Shown here piece after piece: positions 1-8,032 of a DNA stretch of 64,000 nt (position 1 is the first letter of the stretch; every line of letters starts with the position of its first letter). The stretch covers positions 42,897 through 106,896 of the forward strand of contig NZ_BNBM01000004.1 in the NCBI RefSeq assembly GCF_014655715.1. The letters run 5' to 3'. The notes below the pieces were generated by a model, which made no database searches, was not told the DNA's origin, and worked only from the letters and a program-made list of their open reading frames with translations. A program made the position numbers and the translations under genes. The stretch comes from Streptomyces lanatus. GTDB taxonomy: Bacteria; Actinomycetota; Actinomycetes; Streptomycetales; Streptomycetaceae.

Positions 1-14
1 CCACGCCTCTTCCG

Positions 15-866
15 CTATGGCACCGCCGAAAGGAAGTCCATGATGCGGGCCGGTGCCGACGCCTCGGTCTGCTCCGCCACCGGCACGTCCCAGTACTCGG
101 TGTGCGGGAGGCACTCCTGGAAGTACCGGGCGGCCGAGGGCGCATGCGAGGTGTCCTGCCCGGGAACGATGAGGGCCGGCACATCGAGCGCCAGCAGGTC
201 CTCCGGCTCAGGTCCCGGCACCGTGTCCCGGTCGAACAGCAACCGAGCCATGCCGCTCACCATCGCCCGGTAGCGGCCCGGATCGGTGCGCACGTACGCG
301 TCGGCGAACTCCGCGTCGCGACGGATCACCTGGGCCCAGGGCCCGACCCGGGCATCTTTGGTGAAGCCCGCCTCGGACCCCCGTACCAGCGTCACGACCT
401 GCTCAAGACCGTGCTCGGCCGCGTAGACGAGGTGGCGCTCGAACCGCTCGTGCTGCTTCATCCGGTACTTCACGCCTCCGGCCGGCGAGTACAGCACCAT
501 GCTCCGTACGCGCTCGGGGTGTTCCACCGCGACGGCCGCGACTGTGGAGCATCCGACGCAGCCGCCCATCAGATGCGCCCGTTCGATGCCGAGATGGTCG
601 AGCAGGCCGATTCCCTGCCGAACGTAGTCCGCCCAGGAGATCCGCTCCAGCCGCCCGCCCGAACCGCCCGACTCGCGCCGGTCGAAGGTGACACAGGTGA
701 ACCTCTCGGTGAGGTGGTCCAGCAAACGCAGGCGCCGGTATACGCCCGTCGTCCGCCAACTCTCCAGGCTGGAGTCGAATCCGCCGGGTGAGAACATCAG
801 AAGGGGCGGTCCCGAGCCGGTGACCTCGTAACGCGTGGGGATGGCGTCGATGACGTCGGTGGGCAT
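15..866 (-). CDS. alpha/beta-fold hydrolase
   Basis: A 283-residue alpha/beta hydrolase. It has an N-terminal oxyanion-hole stretch (LLMFSPGGFDSS), a nucleophile-elbow region near residue 100 (LMGGCVGCSTVAAV) and a C-terminal cap/core. The elbow reads G-G-C-V-G, so cysteine sits where the usual G-x-S-x-G serine would be. I chose the ATG at 866 because GAGAGGAG lies just upstream; a longer in-frame start at 896 lacks this. It is the last gene of a leftward run (ferredoxin, Rieske oxygenase, small protein, PanB-like protein, hydrolase), so it probably cleaves a product of the ring-hydroxylating or aldol step. The substrate is unknown. Confidence 0.8.
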   Translation of the reverse strand: MPTDVIDAIPTRYEVTGSGPPLLMFSPGGFDSSLESWRTTGVYRRLRLLDHLTERFTCVTFDRRESGGSGGRLERISWADYVRQGIGLLDHLGIERAHLMGGCVGCSTVAAVAVEHPERVRSMVLYSPAGGVKYRMKQHERFERHLVYAAEHGLEQVVTLVRGSEAGFTKDARVGPWAQVIRRDAEFADAYVRTDPGRYRAMVSGMARLLFDRDTVPGPEPEDLLALDVPALIVPGQDTSHAPSAARYFQECLPHTEYWDVPVAEQTEASAPARIMDFLSAVP

Positions 867-902
867 GGAGTGCTCCTCTCGGGCGGTGTCGACCACACAG
901 GA

Positions 903-1736
903 TCAGGCCGCCGGCGGGACGGGTACACCGCCGACGACCTGACGAGCGGCCCGCACGTCCTCGGCGTAGGCCGTGATCGCGTCGAGCGTGATGCGGGCGA
1001 CGTTGGCGTAGGTGTCCGGCGGATCGTCCAGGGCCGAGGCGGCGTAGCCGATAGCCGCGTGGACCATACGCATCCGGCCGTCGAGCCAGGGGCCGCCCCC
1101 GAAACCGCCGACCACCGGGATGGAGACGGCCTCGGCAACGGCGGCACCCACCACCGGACCTGAGTTGGTGAAGTTCAGCAGGGCGGCGCCGGCCTGTTCG
1201 AGTTGCCTGGCCTCGGTGACCAAAGCCTCCCGCATCGCGGTCGGCACCTGGTCGGCGGCGGAGGGCACGGCGTTGTATTCGACGCCATAACGCAGCGCCG
1301 TCTGCGGGGTGATCCCGAACTGGGCGAACACCGGGATGCCGGCGCGCGTGATCGCGGTGACGGCGTCCGGGAAGTCGGCGGCGCCGTCCAGCTTGACGAG
1401 ATCGACCCCGGCTTCCTTGACGAACCGGATGGCCGCGCGCACCGCGCTGTCCGTGCCCTCCTGCAGGGGGCCGAACGGGAAGTCCACGCAGACCAGGGCC
1501 CGGTGGACCCCCCGCCGTACCGCTCGGGCGACGACGATCATCTCGTCCATCGTCACTTCGAACGGGTTGGTGTGACCCCAGAGGTTGACGCCCACCGTGT
1601 CGCCGACCGAGACGAGCTCGACTCCGGCCCGGTCCACGATGCGGGCGATCTGGTAGTCCCAGGCCACCACACCGACAATCTTGTTCCCCTCGTCCTTCAT
1701 CCGCTGGAGATCGCGCAACGTGACCCTGTCGGACAT
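903..1736 (-). CDS. PanB-like ketopantoate hydroxymethyltransferase homologue with altered active site
   Basis: A 277-residue TIM-barrel protein of the PEP mutase/PanB superfamily, close in length to PanB. The metal-site aspartates are present (VGDTVGV; VCVDFPFGP), as is the lysine (LVKLDGA). However, the PanB catalytic glutamate, expected in the ALLNFTNSGP stretch, is replaced by Thr or Asn, and the His of the HLGLTPQ motif is Gln (QFGITPQ). True pantothenate function is therefore unlikely; a related aldol/lyase reaction is more plausible. The ATG follows TAGGAGGA. It lies between a small unknown gene and a hydrolase in the leftward Rieske oxygenase operon. The reaction is inference. Confidence 0.75.
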   Translation of the reverse strand: MSDRVTLRDLQRMKDEGNKIVGVVAWDYQIARIVDRAGVELVSVGDTVGVNLWGHTNPFEVTMDEMIVVARAVRRGVHRALVCVDFPFGPLQEGTDSAVRAAIRFVKEAGVDLVKLDGAADFPDAVTAITRAGIPVFAQFGITPQTALRYGVEYNAVPSAADQVPTAMREALVTEARQLEQAGAALLNFTNSGPVVGAAVAEAVSIPVVGGFGGGPWLDGRMRMVHAAIGYAASALDDPPDTYANVARITLDAITAYAEDVRAARQVVGGVPVPPAA

Positions 1737-1747
1737 ATGCGGTCCTC

Positions 1748-2242
1748 CTAGACCCTGAGCGCCGTGAGGAGTTCGAAGGCGTCGCTCTCGTCGGCGGTCA
1801 GCAGCAGTACGCGGGCGTACGGTCGCAGCGCCGCGACGGCGTCATCGGCCTCGAAGCCGTCGCCCAGCACCACACCGGCGGTGGTGATACTCCGCTGCCG
1901 GCAGATCCGGCCGATCGCGGCAGCGGCGGCCCGGCCGCCGTCCTCGGTGGCGAGGACGACGACCACGTCAGTCCCGGTCAGTGCCTCTTCGAGCGGGCTG
2001 ATCCCGCCGTTGAGACCGTGCAGGAGGCCGTCGGTGTCCCGGATGCCCGCTGCCGTGTAGAAGCGGGCATGGGCCCAGGGCCGTTCGGCGAGCCGGCGTG
2101 CGACCGTGACCGCTCTGTCGTCCAGAGCGATGACGCGGGCGGCGCGGGCCGGCGCGATCGGCACGTCGATGCGGAACCGGGATTCGCTCGCGGAGGCCGC
2201 TCGGGCGCTCTCGCTCAGACTCATGGTCGCTGGCGTCGTCAT
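1748..2242 (-). CDS. hypothetical protein, Rossmann-like
   Basis: A 164-residue protein I do not recognise. It is Ala/Arg-rich with alternating beta-alpha character. A hydrophobic strand followed by a Gly-rich turn (VVVVLATEDGGRAAAAA), then a second strand (TTAGVVLGDGF) and a third (ARVLLLTADESDAF), suggest a small nucleotide-binding-like or FtsZ-N-like Rossmannoid fold, but no diagnostic GTP or ATP motif is complete. Its ATG is one base past the stop of the Rieske oxygenase, so the two are probably translationally coupled. The neighbouring PanB-like gene starts 11 bases downstream of its stop. A role as accessory subunit to either enzyme is only a guess. Confidence 0.6.
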   Translation of the reverse strand: MTTPATMSLSESARAASASESRFRIDVPIAPARAARVIALDDRAVTVARRLAERPWAHARFYTAAGIRDTDGLLHGLNGGISPLEEALTGTDVVVVLATEDGGRAAAAAIGRICRQRSITTAGVVLGDGFEADDAVAALRPYARVLLLTADESDAFELLTALRV

Positions 2243-2243
2243 G

Positions 2244-3530
2244 TCAGACCGAGGTCTGCGAGACGCCGGGGTTCACCTTGACGGCGTCGCGGCAGGAGTC
2301 CAGGAACGACTCGGCCTGCGGCAGCACCACGGCCGCGGACCGTACCCGGTGGTGTTCCGGGTTCACGCCGGGGGGCGTGACGCCCTCGTCGCGCAGGGCG
2401 ATCGCGGCTTTGCGCAGCTTCTGGCGGGCCTTGATGATCCCGCTGTCGGCGGGCACGAGGCGCTCCTTGCTGCGGTCGACGATGGGACCCATGCTCTCCT
2501 GGAGCGAGGCGTCCTGCATGGCGATGCCGGCCACGCCGGAGTAGGTGTCGCCGCGCTTTTGCGCCTCACGGTCGATCAGGTAGTCGTTGTCCATGTTGGC
2601 GACCGGCCGGTAGGTGCCCGGGATGGTCCGGGTGTGGACGCCGTGGCCGTCGATCATGGCCTGGCGCTCGGTGTCGGTGAGGGCGCGCACGGGGTGGTAG
2701 TCGAAGGAGTAGGTCCAGCAGTTCTCGTCGTCGATCGGCACCCAGAAGTGGCCGTGCACGGGGTGGTCGCCGCGGGGCGGGACCATCGTGAAGGCCGGCA
2801 TCACCCAGGGGGTGATACGCCAGTAGTACGTGCCCTCTTCGGCGTTGCGCCGGGCGCCTACGAAGAGTCCGCCGTCGCTGTCGGCCACCTCGAAGAACGG
2901 CTTGGTGTCCTTCATGTTGTATTCGTTGCCCTTGGCGCCCTTGAACAGGGGGTCGCTCTTCAGGCCGCCGGAGTGCAGGAACGTCACATGGCTGGAGTCG
3001 ATGCCGCCCTCGAATGCCTGGAGCCAGTTGCTCTGCTGCCAGCGCTTGGAGGTATAGGTCTGCTCGTCGGGGACGTGCACCCACTCGAACTCCGGCAGGG
3101 GCGGCTGGGTGGCCGTGTCGCCCATGTACGTCCACAGCACGTCACCTAGCTTCACCAACGGATATGACGTGAGCTGCACGTTCTGGCAGAAGCTGCTGTT
3201 GTCGGCCTCCGAGGGGACCTCGATGCACTGGCCGGTGATGTCGTACTTCCAGCCGTGGTACGGGCAGCGCAGACCGGCGCCCTCGTTGCGGCCGAACCAC
3301 AGGGATGCGCCGCGGTGGGCGCAGAACTCGTCGACCAGGCCGTAGCGCCCCTCGCTGTCACGGAAGGCGACCATGCGCTCCGACAGGAGCTTCACGCGCA
3401 CCGGCGGGCAGTCGTTCTCAGGAAGCTCCTCGGCCAGCAGCGCGGGAACCCAGTACTGGCGGAACAACTCGCCCATCGGCGTGCCCGGACCGGTCTGGGT
3501 GAGCAGCTCGTTGATGTCTTTTCTGAGCAC
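2244..3530 (-). CDS. Rieske non-heme iron oxygenase, large (alpha) subunit
   Basis: A 428-residue aromatic ring-hydroxylating or demethylating oxygenase component, similar in layout to phthalate 4,5-dioxygenase and vanillate demethylase large subunits. The N-terminal Rieske domain has C-x-H (EFCAHRGASLW) and C-x2-H (LRCPYHGWKYD) ligands around residues 70-95. The C-terminal catalytic domain has a His pair around residues 180-185 (GGIDSSHVTFLHSGG). The start is GTG, with AAAGGGAA upstream. The ferredoxin gene lies immediately upstream in the same direction and would supply electrons. No reductase gene is visible. The substrate cannot be read from the sequence; neighbouring cupin dioxygenase-like genes hint at an aromatic or methoxylated compound. 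Confidence 0.88.
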   Translation of the reverse strand: MLRKDINELLTQTGPGTPMGELFRQYWVPALLAEELPENDCPPVRVKLLSERMVAFRDSEGRYGLVDEFCAHRGASLWFGRNEGAGLRCPYHGWKYDITGQCIEVPSEADNSSFCQNVQLTSYPLVKLGDVLWTYMGDTATQPPLPEFEWVHVPDEQTYTSKRWQQSNWLQAFEGGIDSSHVTFLHSGGLKSDPLFKGAKGNEYNMKDTKPFFEVADSDGGLFVGARRNAEEGTYYWRITPWVMPAFTMVPPRGDHPVHGHFWVPIDDENCWTYSFDYHPVRALTDTERQAMIDGHGVHTRTIPGTYRPVANMDNDYLIDREAQKRGDTYSGVAGIAMQDASLQESMGPIVDRSKERLVPADSGIIKARQKLRKAAIALRDEGVTPPGVNPEHHRVRSAAVVLPQAESFLDSCRDAVKVNPGVSQTSV

Positions 3531-3609
3531 AGCCGTTTCCCTTTCAGGTACCGACCCTCCGGCGGGTCGTGAACATCGATGCCGGACGGTTCGTCCGGGT
3601 TGCCTCTTC

Positions 3610-3933
3610 TCAGGGCTGCTCCGGGGGGATCTCGACGGTCAGTCCGCCGAGTTCCTGGGTGACGCCGATCTGGCACGACAGGCGGCTGGTGTCGCGGCGT
3701 TCGGCCACGGCCAGGTCGAGCAGGTCGTCCTCCATCTCGCCGGGCGGGCCGACGAGCGGCGCGAACTCCTCGCGCACCCAGACGTGGCAGGTGGCGCAGG
3801 ACAGGTTGCCGCCGCACTCCGCGACGATCCCGGGCACACCGTTCTTCACCGCGGCCGCCATGACCGACTCCCCGACCGTCGCATCGACGGTGTACTCGGG
3901 ACCGTCGGCGCCGACGAAGATCACCTTGGGCAA
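3610..3933 (-). CDS. [2Fe-2S] ferredoxin, putidaredoxin type
   Basis: A 107-residue plant/adrenodoxin-type ferredoxin. The cluster ligands are C-x5-C-x2-C ([11 protein letters not shown]) plus a distal Cys (RLSCQIG), the spacing seen in putidaredoxin and rhodocoxin. I chose the TTG at 3933, preceded by GAGAGGAAG, because it gives the family length and starts at the first beta strand; an ATG at 3981 would add an unrelated basic tail. It is the first gene of the leftward operon, directly ahead of the Rieske oxygenase. A copy of the ATGGTCT-type operator lies about 75 bases upstream, in the divergent promoter shared with the phosphoglycerate-mutase-like gene. Confidence 0.85.
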   Translation of the reverse strand: MPKVIFVGADGPEYTVDATVGESVMAAAVKNGVPGIVAECGGNLSCATCHVWVREEFAPLVGPPGEMEDDLLDLAVAERRDTSRLSCQIGVTQELGGLTVEIPPEQP

Positions 3934-4005
3934 GATCCCAACTTCCTCTCGCGATCGGCGGAATCCATCGCGACCGGGCATGCCGAGAGGGTTTCGCCCG
4001 CGCTG

Positions 4006-4025
4006 ATGGTCTGTCCATTAGACCA
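4006..4025. promoter_or_regulatory. putative GntR/FCD operator in divergent promoter
   Basis: ATGGTCTGTCCAT (4006-4018) matches the ATGGT-N3-ACCAT palindrome found upstream of other genes in this region, with one changed half-site base. It also nests in a wider palindrome, TGGTCT-N7-AGACCA (4007-4025). It lies between the leftward ferredoxin and the rightward phosphoglycerate-mutase-like gene. The form agrees with the TNGTNNNACNA sites of FadR-type regulators. Binding by the GntR protein at 17705-18493 is inferred. Confidence 0.55.
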
Positions 4026-4076
4026 GATGTCCCGAAGTCGAAACAAGAGACCGGACGCGGGGTCACAATCAGCGGC

Positions 4077-4841
4077 ATGCGCACCCTGATCCTGCTTCGC
4101 CACGGCGAGAGCGACTGGAACTCGAAGAACCTGTTCACCGGCTGGATCGACGTCGACCTGACCGCCCACGGCGAAGAACAGGCCCTGCTCGGCGGGAAGG
4201 CACTCGCCGCCGCCGGCCTGCTGCCCACGCGCGTGCACACCTCCGTTCTGACCCGGGCAGTCCGCACGGGCACGCTGGCCATGGAGGGCGCCGGCCACCC
4301 CTGGGTACCAACGGACCGGCACTGGCGGCTCAACGAGCGGCACTACGGCGCCCTCCAGGGCCGCGAGAAGGCGGCGGTACTGCGCGAGTTCGGCGAGGAC
4401 CAGTTCCACCTGTGGCGCCGCTCGTACGACGCCGCCCCGCCGCCGGTCGCCGAGGGCTCACCGGGAGATGTCTCGAGCGACCCCCGGTACTCGGGCCTGC
4501 CCCGCGACCTCCTGCCGCGCACCGAGTCCCTCGCGGATGTCACCGCGCGCCTGCTGCCGTACTGGCACGACGCGATCGTCCCCGATCTGCGTCCGGGGCA
4601 CACCGTGCTGGTTGTCGCGCACAGCAACTCACTCAGAGCCCTCGTCGCACATCTCGACCGGCTGACCCGTGAGGAGCTGCTGACCTTGAACATCCCCACG
4701 GGCATGCCGCTGCGTTACGACCTCGGCGAGGACCTGGTCCCGCTGGTCCGGGGCGGCCGCTACCTGGACCTGGATGCGGCGGCCGCAGCCGCTGCCGAGG
4801 TTGCCGACCAGGGCGGCGGGCGACTCGGCTCGTGTCGTTGA
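4077..4841 (+). CDS. gpmA: 2,3-bisphosphoglycerate-dependent phosphoglycerate mutase homologue
   Basis: A 254-residue histidine phosphatase superfamily member that keeps the GpmA signature. It has the catalytic RHGESDWN at residues 8-15, then [23 protein letters not shown], and the second histidine in [12 protein letters not shown]. The usual AHGNSLRAL reads AHSNSLRAL here. A Pro/Gly/Ser-rich loop ([17 protein letters not shown]) and an Ala-rich tail differ from the housekeeping enzyme. It is preceded by the regulon operator and lies inside a catabolic locus, so it may be a specialised paralogue rather than the glycolytic copy. No strong ribosome binding site is visible. Confidence 0.8.
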   Translation: MRTLILLRHGESDWNSKNLFTGWIDVDLTAHGEEQALLGGKALAAAGLLPTRVHTSVLTRAVRTGTLAMEGAGHPWVPTDRHWRLNERHYGALQGREKAAVLREFGEDQFHLWRRSYDAAPPPVAEGSPGDVSSDPRYSGLPRDLLPRTESLADVTARLLPYWHDAIVPDLRPGHTVLVVAHSNSLRALVAHLDRLTREELLTLNIPTGMPLRYDLGEDLVPLVRGGRYLDLDAAAAAAAEVADQGGGRLGSCR

Positions 4842-4861
4842 CGCCCAACAACGGTGGACTT

Positions 4862-4874
4862 ATGGTTCTACCAA
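4862..4874. promoter_or_regulatory. putative GntR/FCD operator upstream of cupin gene
   Basis: ATGGTTCTACCAA has the ATGGT-N3-ACCA core of the repeated operator. It sits between the mutase-like gene and the cupin start at 4940, consistent with an internal regulated promoter for the cupin-EutA pair. Confidence 0.55.
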
Positions 4875-4939
4875 TCCGCACCCCTTTCGTCCGTACCCAT
4901 GCACGGTGCGTCACCGGAGCCGACCAGGAAGGGCCGCCC

Positions 4940-6073
4940 ATGGCCAAGGATGCGATCGTCAACGAGAACCTGGCGGCGAAGTTCGCCACCGAGAAGGACT
5001 CCCCCTACACACGATGGGTCGCCGCTGAGGGGCTGGACATCATCGCCGCCCACTATGTGCCCGACCTGCGCACGGTCGAGCTGAAGCCGTGGGAGCGGCG
5101 CGGCGGCCGGGGCGTGTTCATCAACCACGAGGCCACCCGCACCTCGAACGACTGCTACGTCTGCGAGATCCCGGCGGGCGGGAAGCTGGCTCCGCAGCGG
5201 CAGCTGTTCGAGGAGATGATCCTCGTCCTCGACGGCCAGGGATCGACCAAGGTCTGGAACGACGCCGGAGCCGAGGCCACGTTCGAATGGCAGGCCGGTT
5301 CGATGTTCGCCATCCCGCTCAACGCCAACCACCAGCACTTCAACAGCTCCGGCAGCAAGCCGGCGCGCTTCGTGTCGTCGACGAACATGCCGCCGATCAT
5401 CAACCTCTACGACGACGCCGACTTCGTCTTCAACACCCCGCGGGACTTCCCCGACCGCTTCAACGGCGAACCCGAATACTTCTCTCCCAGGGGAGAGCAG
5501 AAGGGCCTGCTGCTCGACACGAACTTCGTGGCCGACGCGGTCAATCTGCCGCTGATCGAGGCGAAGGAGCGGGGCGCGGGCGGCGGGCACATCCGCTTCG
5601 CGATGGCCAAGGGGTCGATGAACAGCCACATCTCACAGTTCCCGACCGCGACGTACAAGAAGGGGCACCGGCACGGGCCGGGCGCCCACGTCATCATCCT
5701 CTCCGGCGAGGGCTACAGCCTGATGTGGCCCGACGGTGAGGAGCCGCGCCGCTACGAGTGGGGCCCCGGCACGCTGATCGTCCCGCCGAACATGTGGTTC
5801 CACCAGCACTTCAACACCGGGACCGAGCCTGGTCGTTATCTCGCCTTCAAGCACGAGGTGGTCTCGGTGCGCAATGCCCAGGGCGTGCCGAAGGCCTGGA
5901 TCAGCCGGCGTATCGGCGGCGACCAGATCGACTACGCCGACGAGTCGCCGTACGTACGCGAGACGTTCCGCGACGCGCTTGCCAAGAACGGCATGGAGCC
6001 GCAGATGGACCCTGTCTACGAGGCCGAGCTCGAAACGCTTCCCCCCAAGCCGGGCCAGTCCGTCACCGCCTGA
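4940..6073 (+). CDS. double-cupin protein (putative dioxygenase/isomerase)
   Basis: A 377-residue bicupin. Cupin 1 (about residues 85-150) lacks the canonical His-x-His (it reads KLAPQRQLFEE) but has a downstream NHQHF. Cupin 2 (about residues 235-310) has GHRHGPGAH and FHQHFN, a credible metal site. The architecture recalls gentisate dioxygenase-type bicupins, but the enzyme activity cannot be assigned. I chose the ATG at 4940 because AGGAAGG lies 7 bases upstream; an upstream in-frame GTG at 4832 would start inside the preceding gene and span the operator. The EutA-like gene follows 29 bases later. It is one of three bicupins in this locus. Confidence 0.75.
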   Translation: MAKDAIVNENLAAKFATEKDSPYTRWVAAEGLDIIAAHYVPDLRTVELKPWERRGGRGVFINHEATRTSNDCYVCEIPAGGKLAPQRQLFEEMILVLDGQGSTKVWNDAGAEATFEWQAGSMFAIPLNANHQHFNSSGSKPARFVSSTNMPPIINLYDDADFVFNTPRDFPDRFNGEPEYFSPRGEQKGLLLDTNFVADAVNLPLIEAKERGAGGGHIRFAMAKGSMNSHISQFPTATYKKGHRHGPGAHVIILSGEGYSLMWPDGEEPRRYEWGPGTLIVPPNMWFHQHFNTGTEPGRYLAFKHEVVSVRNAQGVPKAWISRRIGGDQIDYADESPYVRETFRDALAKNGMEPQMDPVYEAELETLPPKPGQSVTA

Positions 6074-6102
6074 CATCCCGACGTCCGCAAAGGAGCGGGA
6101 CC

Positions 6103-7677
6103 GTGCGGCACACCGAAGAACACAACCATGACGACGGGGTGCGCACGGTCTACTCGGCCTACACCCCCGACCACGACCACACTCACGACGACGAGCCGGC
6201 CGGGACTCTGCAGGACAACCCGATCTGGCAGCAGGACAACGTCACGCTGCACAGCGTCGGGATGGACATCGGCTCGTCCGGCACCCAGGTCGTCTTCTCC
6301 CGTCTGCATCTTCGCCGCACGGGCGAGGACCTGACGAGCCGTTACCACGTGGTGCGCCGGGAGACCCTTCACCGGTCCCCGGTCGAACTCACGCCCTACG
6401 TCGATGCCGAGTACATCGACGCGGGCGCGCTCGGTTCGATCATCGACACCGCCTACCGCGAAGCGGCCGTGGACCCGGCAGCCGTGGACACCGGTGTCGT
6501 CATCCTCACCGGCGAGGCGCTGCGCCGCCGAAACGCCGAGGTGATCGCAGGCATCCTGGCCGAGCGCGGCGGCGAACTGGTCACCGCGAGCGCCGGGCAC
6601 CACATGGAGGCCATGCTCGCCGCCTACGGGTCGGGGGCGGCGAAGGCGTCGTTCGACACCGGGCAGCGCATCCTGAACATCGACATCGGCGGCGGGACCA
6701 CCAAGCTCGCCGTCCTCGACGGGGGCCGGGTCGTGGCGACCGCCGCCGTCCACATCGGCGGCCGACTCCAGGTGGTGGACGAAACCGGTCGGATCGTCCG
6801 TCTCGACCCGGCCGGCGGTGAACACGCTGCGCGCGCCGGGTTCACCTGGAAGGTGGGCGACACCGCGCACGACGCCGAGGTGGAGCGGGTCGCGCAGTCC
6901 ATGGCAGACGCGCTGGTGGACGCCCTCACGGCCGGTCACCCGCCCGCACACGTGCGGGACCTGTACCTCACCGATCCGCTGGCGGACGCCGGCCCGATCG
7001 ACGGGGTGATGTTCTCAGGCGGCGTGGCGGAGTACGTGTACGACCGGGAGCAGGTGCACTTCGGTGACCTCGGCCGCCCCCTCGGCCGCGCACTGCGTCG
7101 GCGGGTGGACTCCGGCCGGCTCCCCTACCCCCTGCTGCCCGCCGGCGAGTGCATCCGCGCCACGGCGCTGGGCGCATCGGAGTTCAGTGTCCAGCTGAGC
7201 GGCAACACCGGGTACATCTCGCATCCCGACGCGCTGCTGCCGCGGCGCAATCTCCAAGTCGTCCGACCCGTATACGAACTCGGTGAGACGGTACGGGCGG
7301 AAGAGATCGCGGCCGCGGTGCGCAGCCGTCTGCTCGCCCTCGACGTCGCACAGACCGGCGTGGACGTCGCGCTCACCCTGTCGTGGAGCGGACTGCCGAG
7401 CTACGAGCGGCTGCTGCCCTTCGCGCGGGGCGTCCGGGACGCGCTCGCCGACCGCACGAACGAGGGCAGCCCCCTGTACATCGTGCTCGACGGGGACGTG
7501 GCCATGACGCTCGGTCGGCTGCTGCGCGAGGAGCTGGGAGTCGCCACAGATCTCCTCGTCATCGACGGCTTGAGTCTGCGGGACTTCGACTATGTGGACA
7601 TCGGGCGGCTGCGTTTCCCGTCGAACACGGTGCCCGTCACCATCAAGTCCCTCGTCTTCGGCGACGACCCCCGCTGA
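6103..7677 (+). CDS. EutA-family reactivating factor (orphan, no ethanolamine ammonia-lyase nearby)
   Basis: A 524-residue ASKHA-fold ATPase. After a His/Asp-rich N-terminus (DHDHTHDDE), it shows EutA landmarks: phosphate-1 loop MDIGSSGTQVVFSRL, ITGEALRRRNA-like motif, phosphate-2 loop NIDIGGGTTKLAVLDGG, adenosine motif VMFSGGVAEYVY, and the C-terminal VPVTIKSLVF. EutA reactivates B12-dependent ethanolamine ammonia-lyase, but no eutB or eutC lies in this window. The start GTG at 6103 has AAAGGAG. It is 29 bases after the cupin gene and likely co-transcribed. It could serve a distant ammonia-lyase or have been recruited to a different enzyme. Family assignment is firm; role is open. Confidence 0.85.
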   Translation: MRHTEEHNHDDGVRTVYSAYTPDHDHTHDDEPAGTLQDNPIWQQDNVTLHSVGMDIGSSGTQVVFSRLHLRRTGEDLTSRYHVVRRETLHRSPVELTPYVDAEYIDAGALGSIIDTAYREAAVDPAAVDTGVVILTGEALRRRNAEVIAGILAERGGELVTASAGHHMEAMLAAYGSGAAKASFDTGQRILNIDIGGGTTKLAVLDGGRVVATAAVHIGGRLQVVDETGRIVRLDPAGGEHAARAGFTWKVGDTAHDAEVERVAQSMADALVDALTAGHPPAHVRDLYLTDPLADAGPIDGVMFSGGVAEYVYDREQVHFGDLGRPLGRALRRRVDSGRLPYPLLPAGECIRATALGASEFSVQLSGNTGYISHPDALLPRRNLQVVRPVYELGETVRAEEIAAAVRSRLLALDVAQTGVDVALTLSWSGLPSYERLLPFARGVRDALADRTNEGSPLYIVLDGDVAMTLGRLLREELGVATDLLVIDGLSLRDFDYVDIGRLRFPSNTVPVTIKSLVFGDDPR

Positions 7678-8032
7678 GCGCTCCGCCGCTGGTCCGGCCC
7701 ACCGGCTACGGTGCGTCGGGGCCCAGTCGTGTGAACCGGCCGAACCCGCCAAGTAACAATGAAGTAAAGCTCTTGTCCGATGGTTAGACCATAAGACCAC
7801 ACCTGCTGTTCTATGCAGGGAACGAGCCGACGGAAGGTGTCACCGATGTGCGATCACCATCCGTCGAGCACTTGGACGGAAGCGAACCCCGGTCACTTAC
7901 CGGCCGGCTGAACCTGGCCGATACCTCCCCCGGTGACCCCGCGTTCGCCGCCCGAGCGACGGCACCCTCTCCCCCACACCTGCGCTCCTCCGTCCGTCCT
8001 CGGACCCGTCCGCTTCCTTTAAGGAGTGTGCG
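7678..8032. other. intergenic regulatory stretch before ABC transporter operon
   Basis: A gene-free stretch of 355 bases. It contains the perfect operator at 7780-7792 and a locally AT-richer segment around 7750-7800. Just before the ABC operon is TTTAAGGAG, a strong ribosome binding site for the first lipoprotein. I see no convincing small ORF or riboswitch. Confidence 0.6.
7780..7792. promoter_or_regulatory. putative GntR/FCD operator upstream of ABC importer operon
   Basis: ATGGTTAGACCAT is a perfect ATGGT-N3-ACCAT palindrome. Its reverse complement is identical to the site at 17625-17637. The position, about 240 bases before the first lipoprotein gene, implies a long leader or a second promoter. 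It links the transporter to the same regulon as the enzymes. Confidence 0.62.

Noticed and set aside
6103..7677. Ethanolamine utilisation operon
   Set aside because: Only a EutA homologue is present; lyase subunits, shell proteins and regulators of eut are absent in the window.
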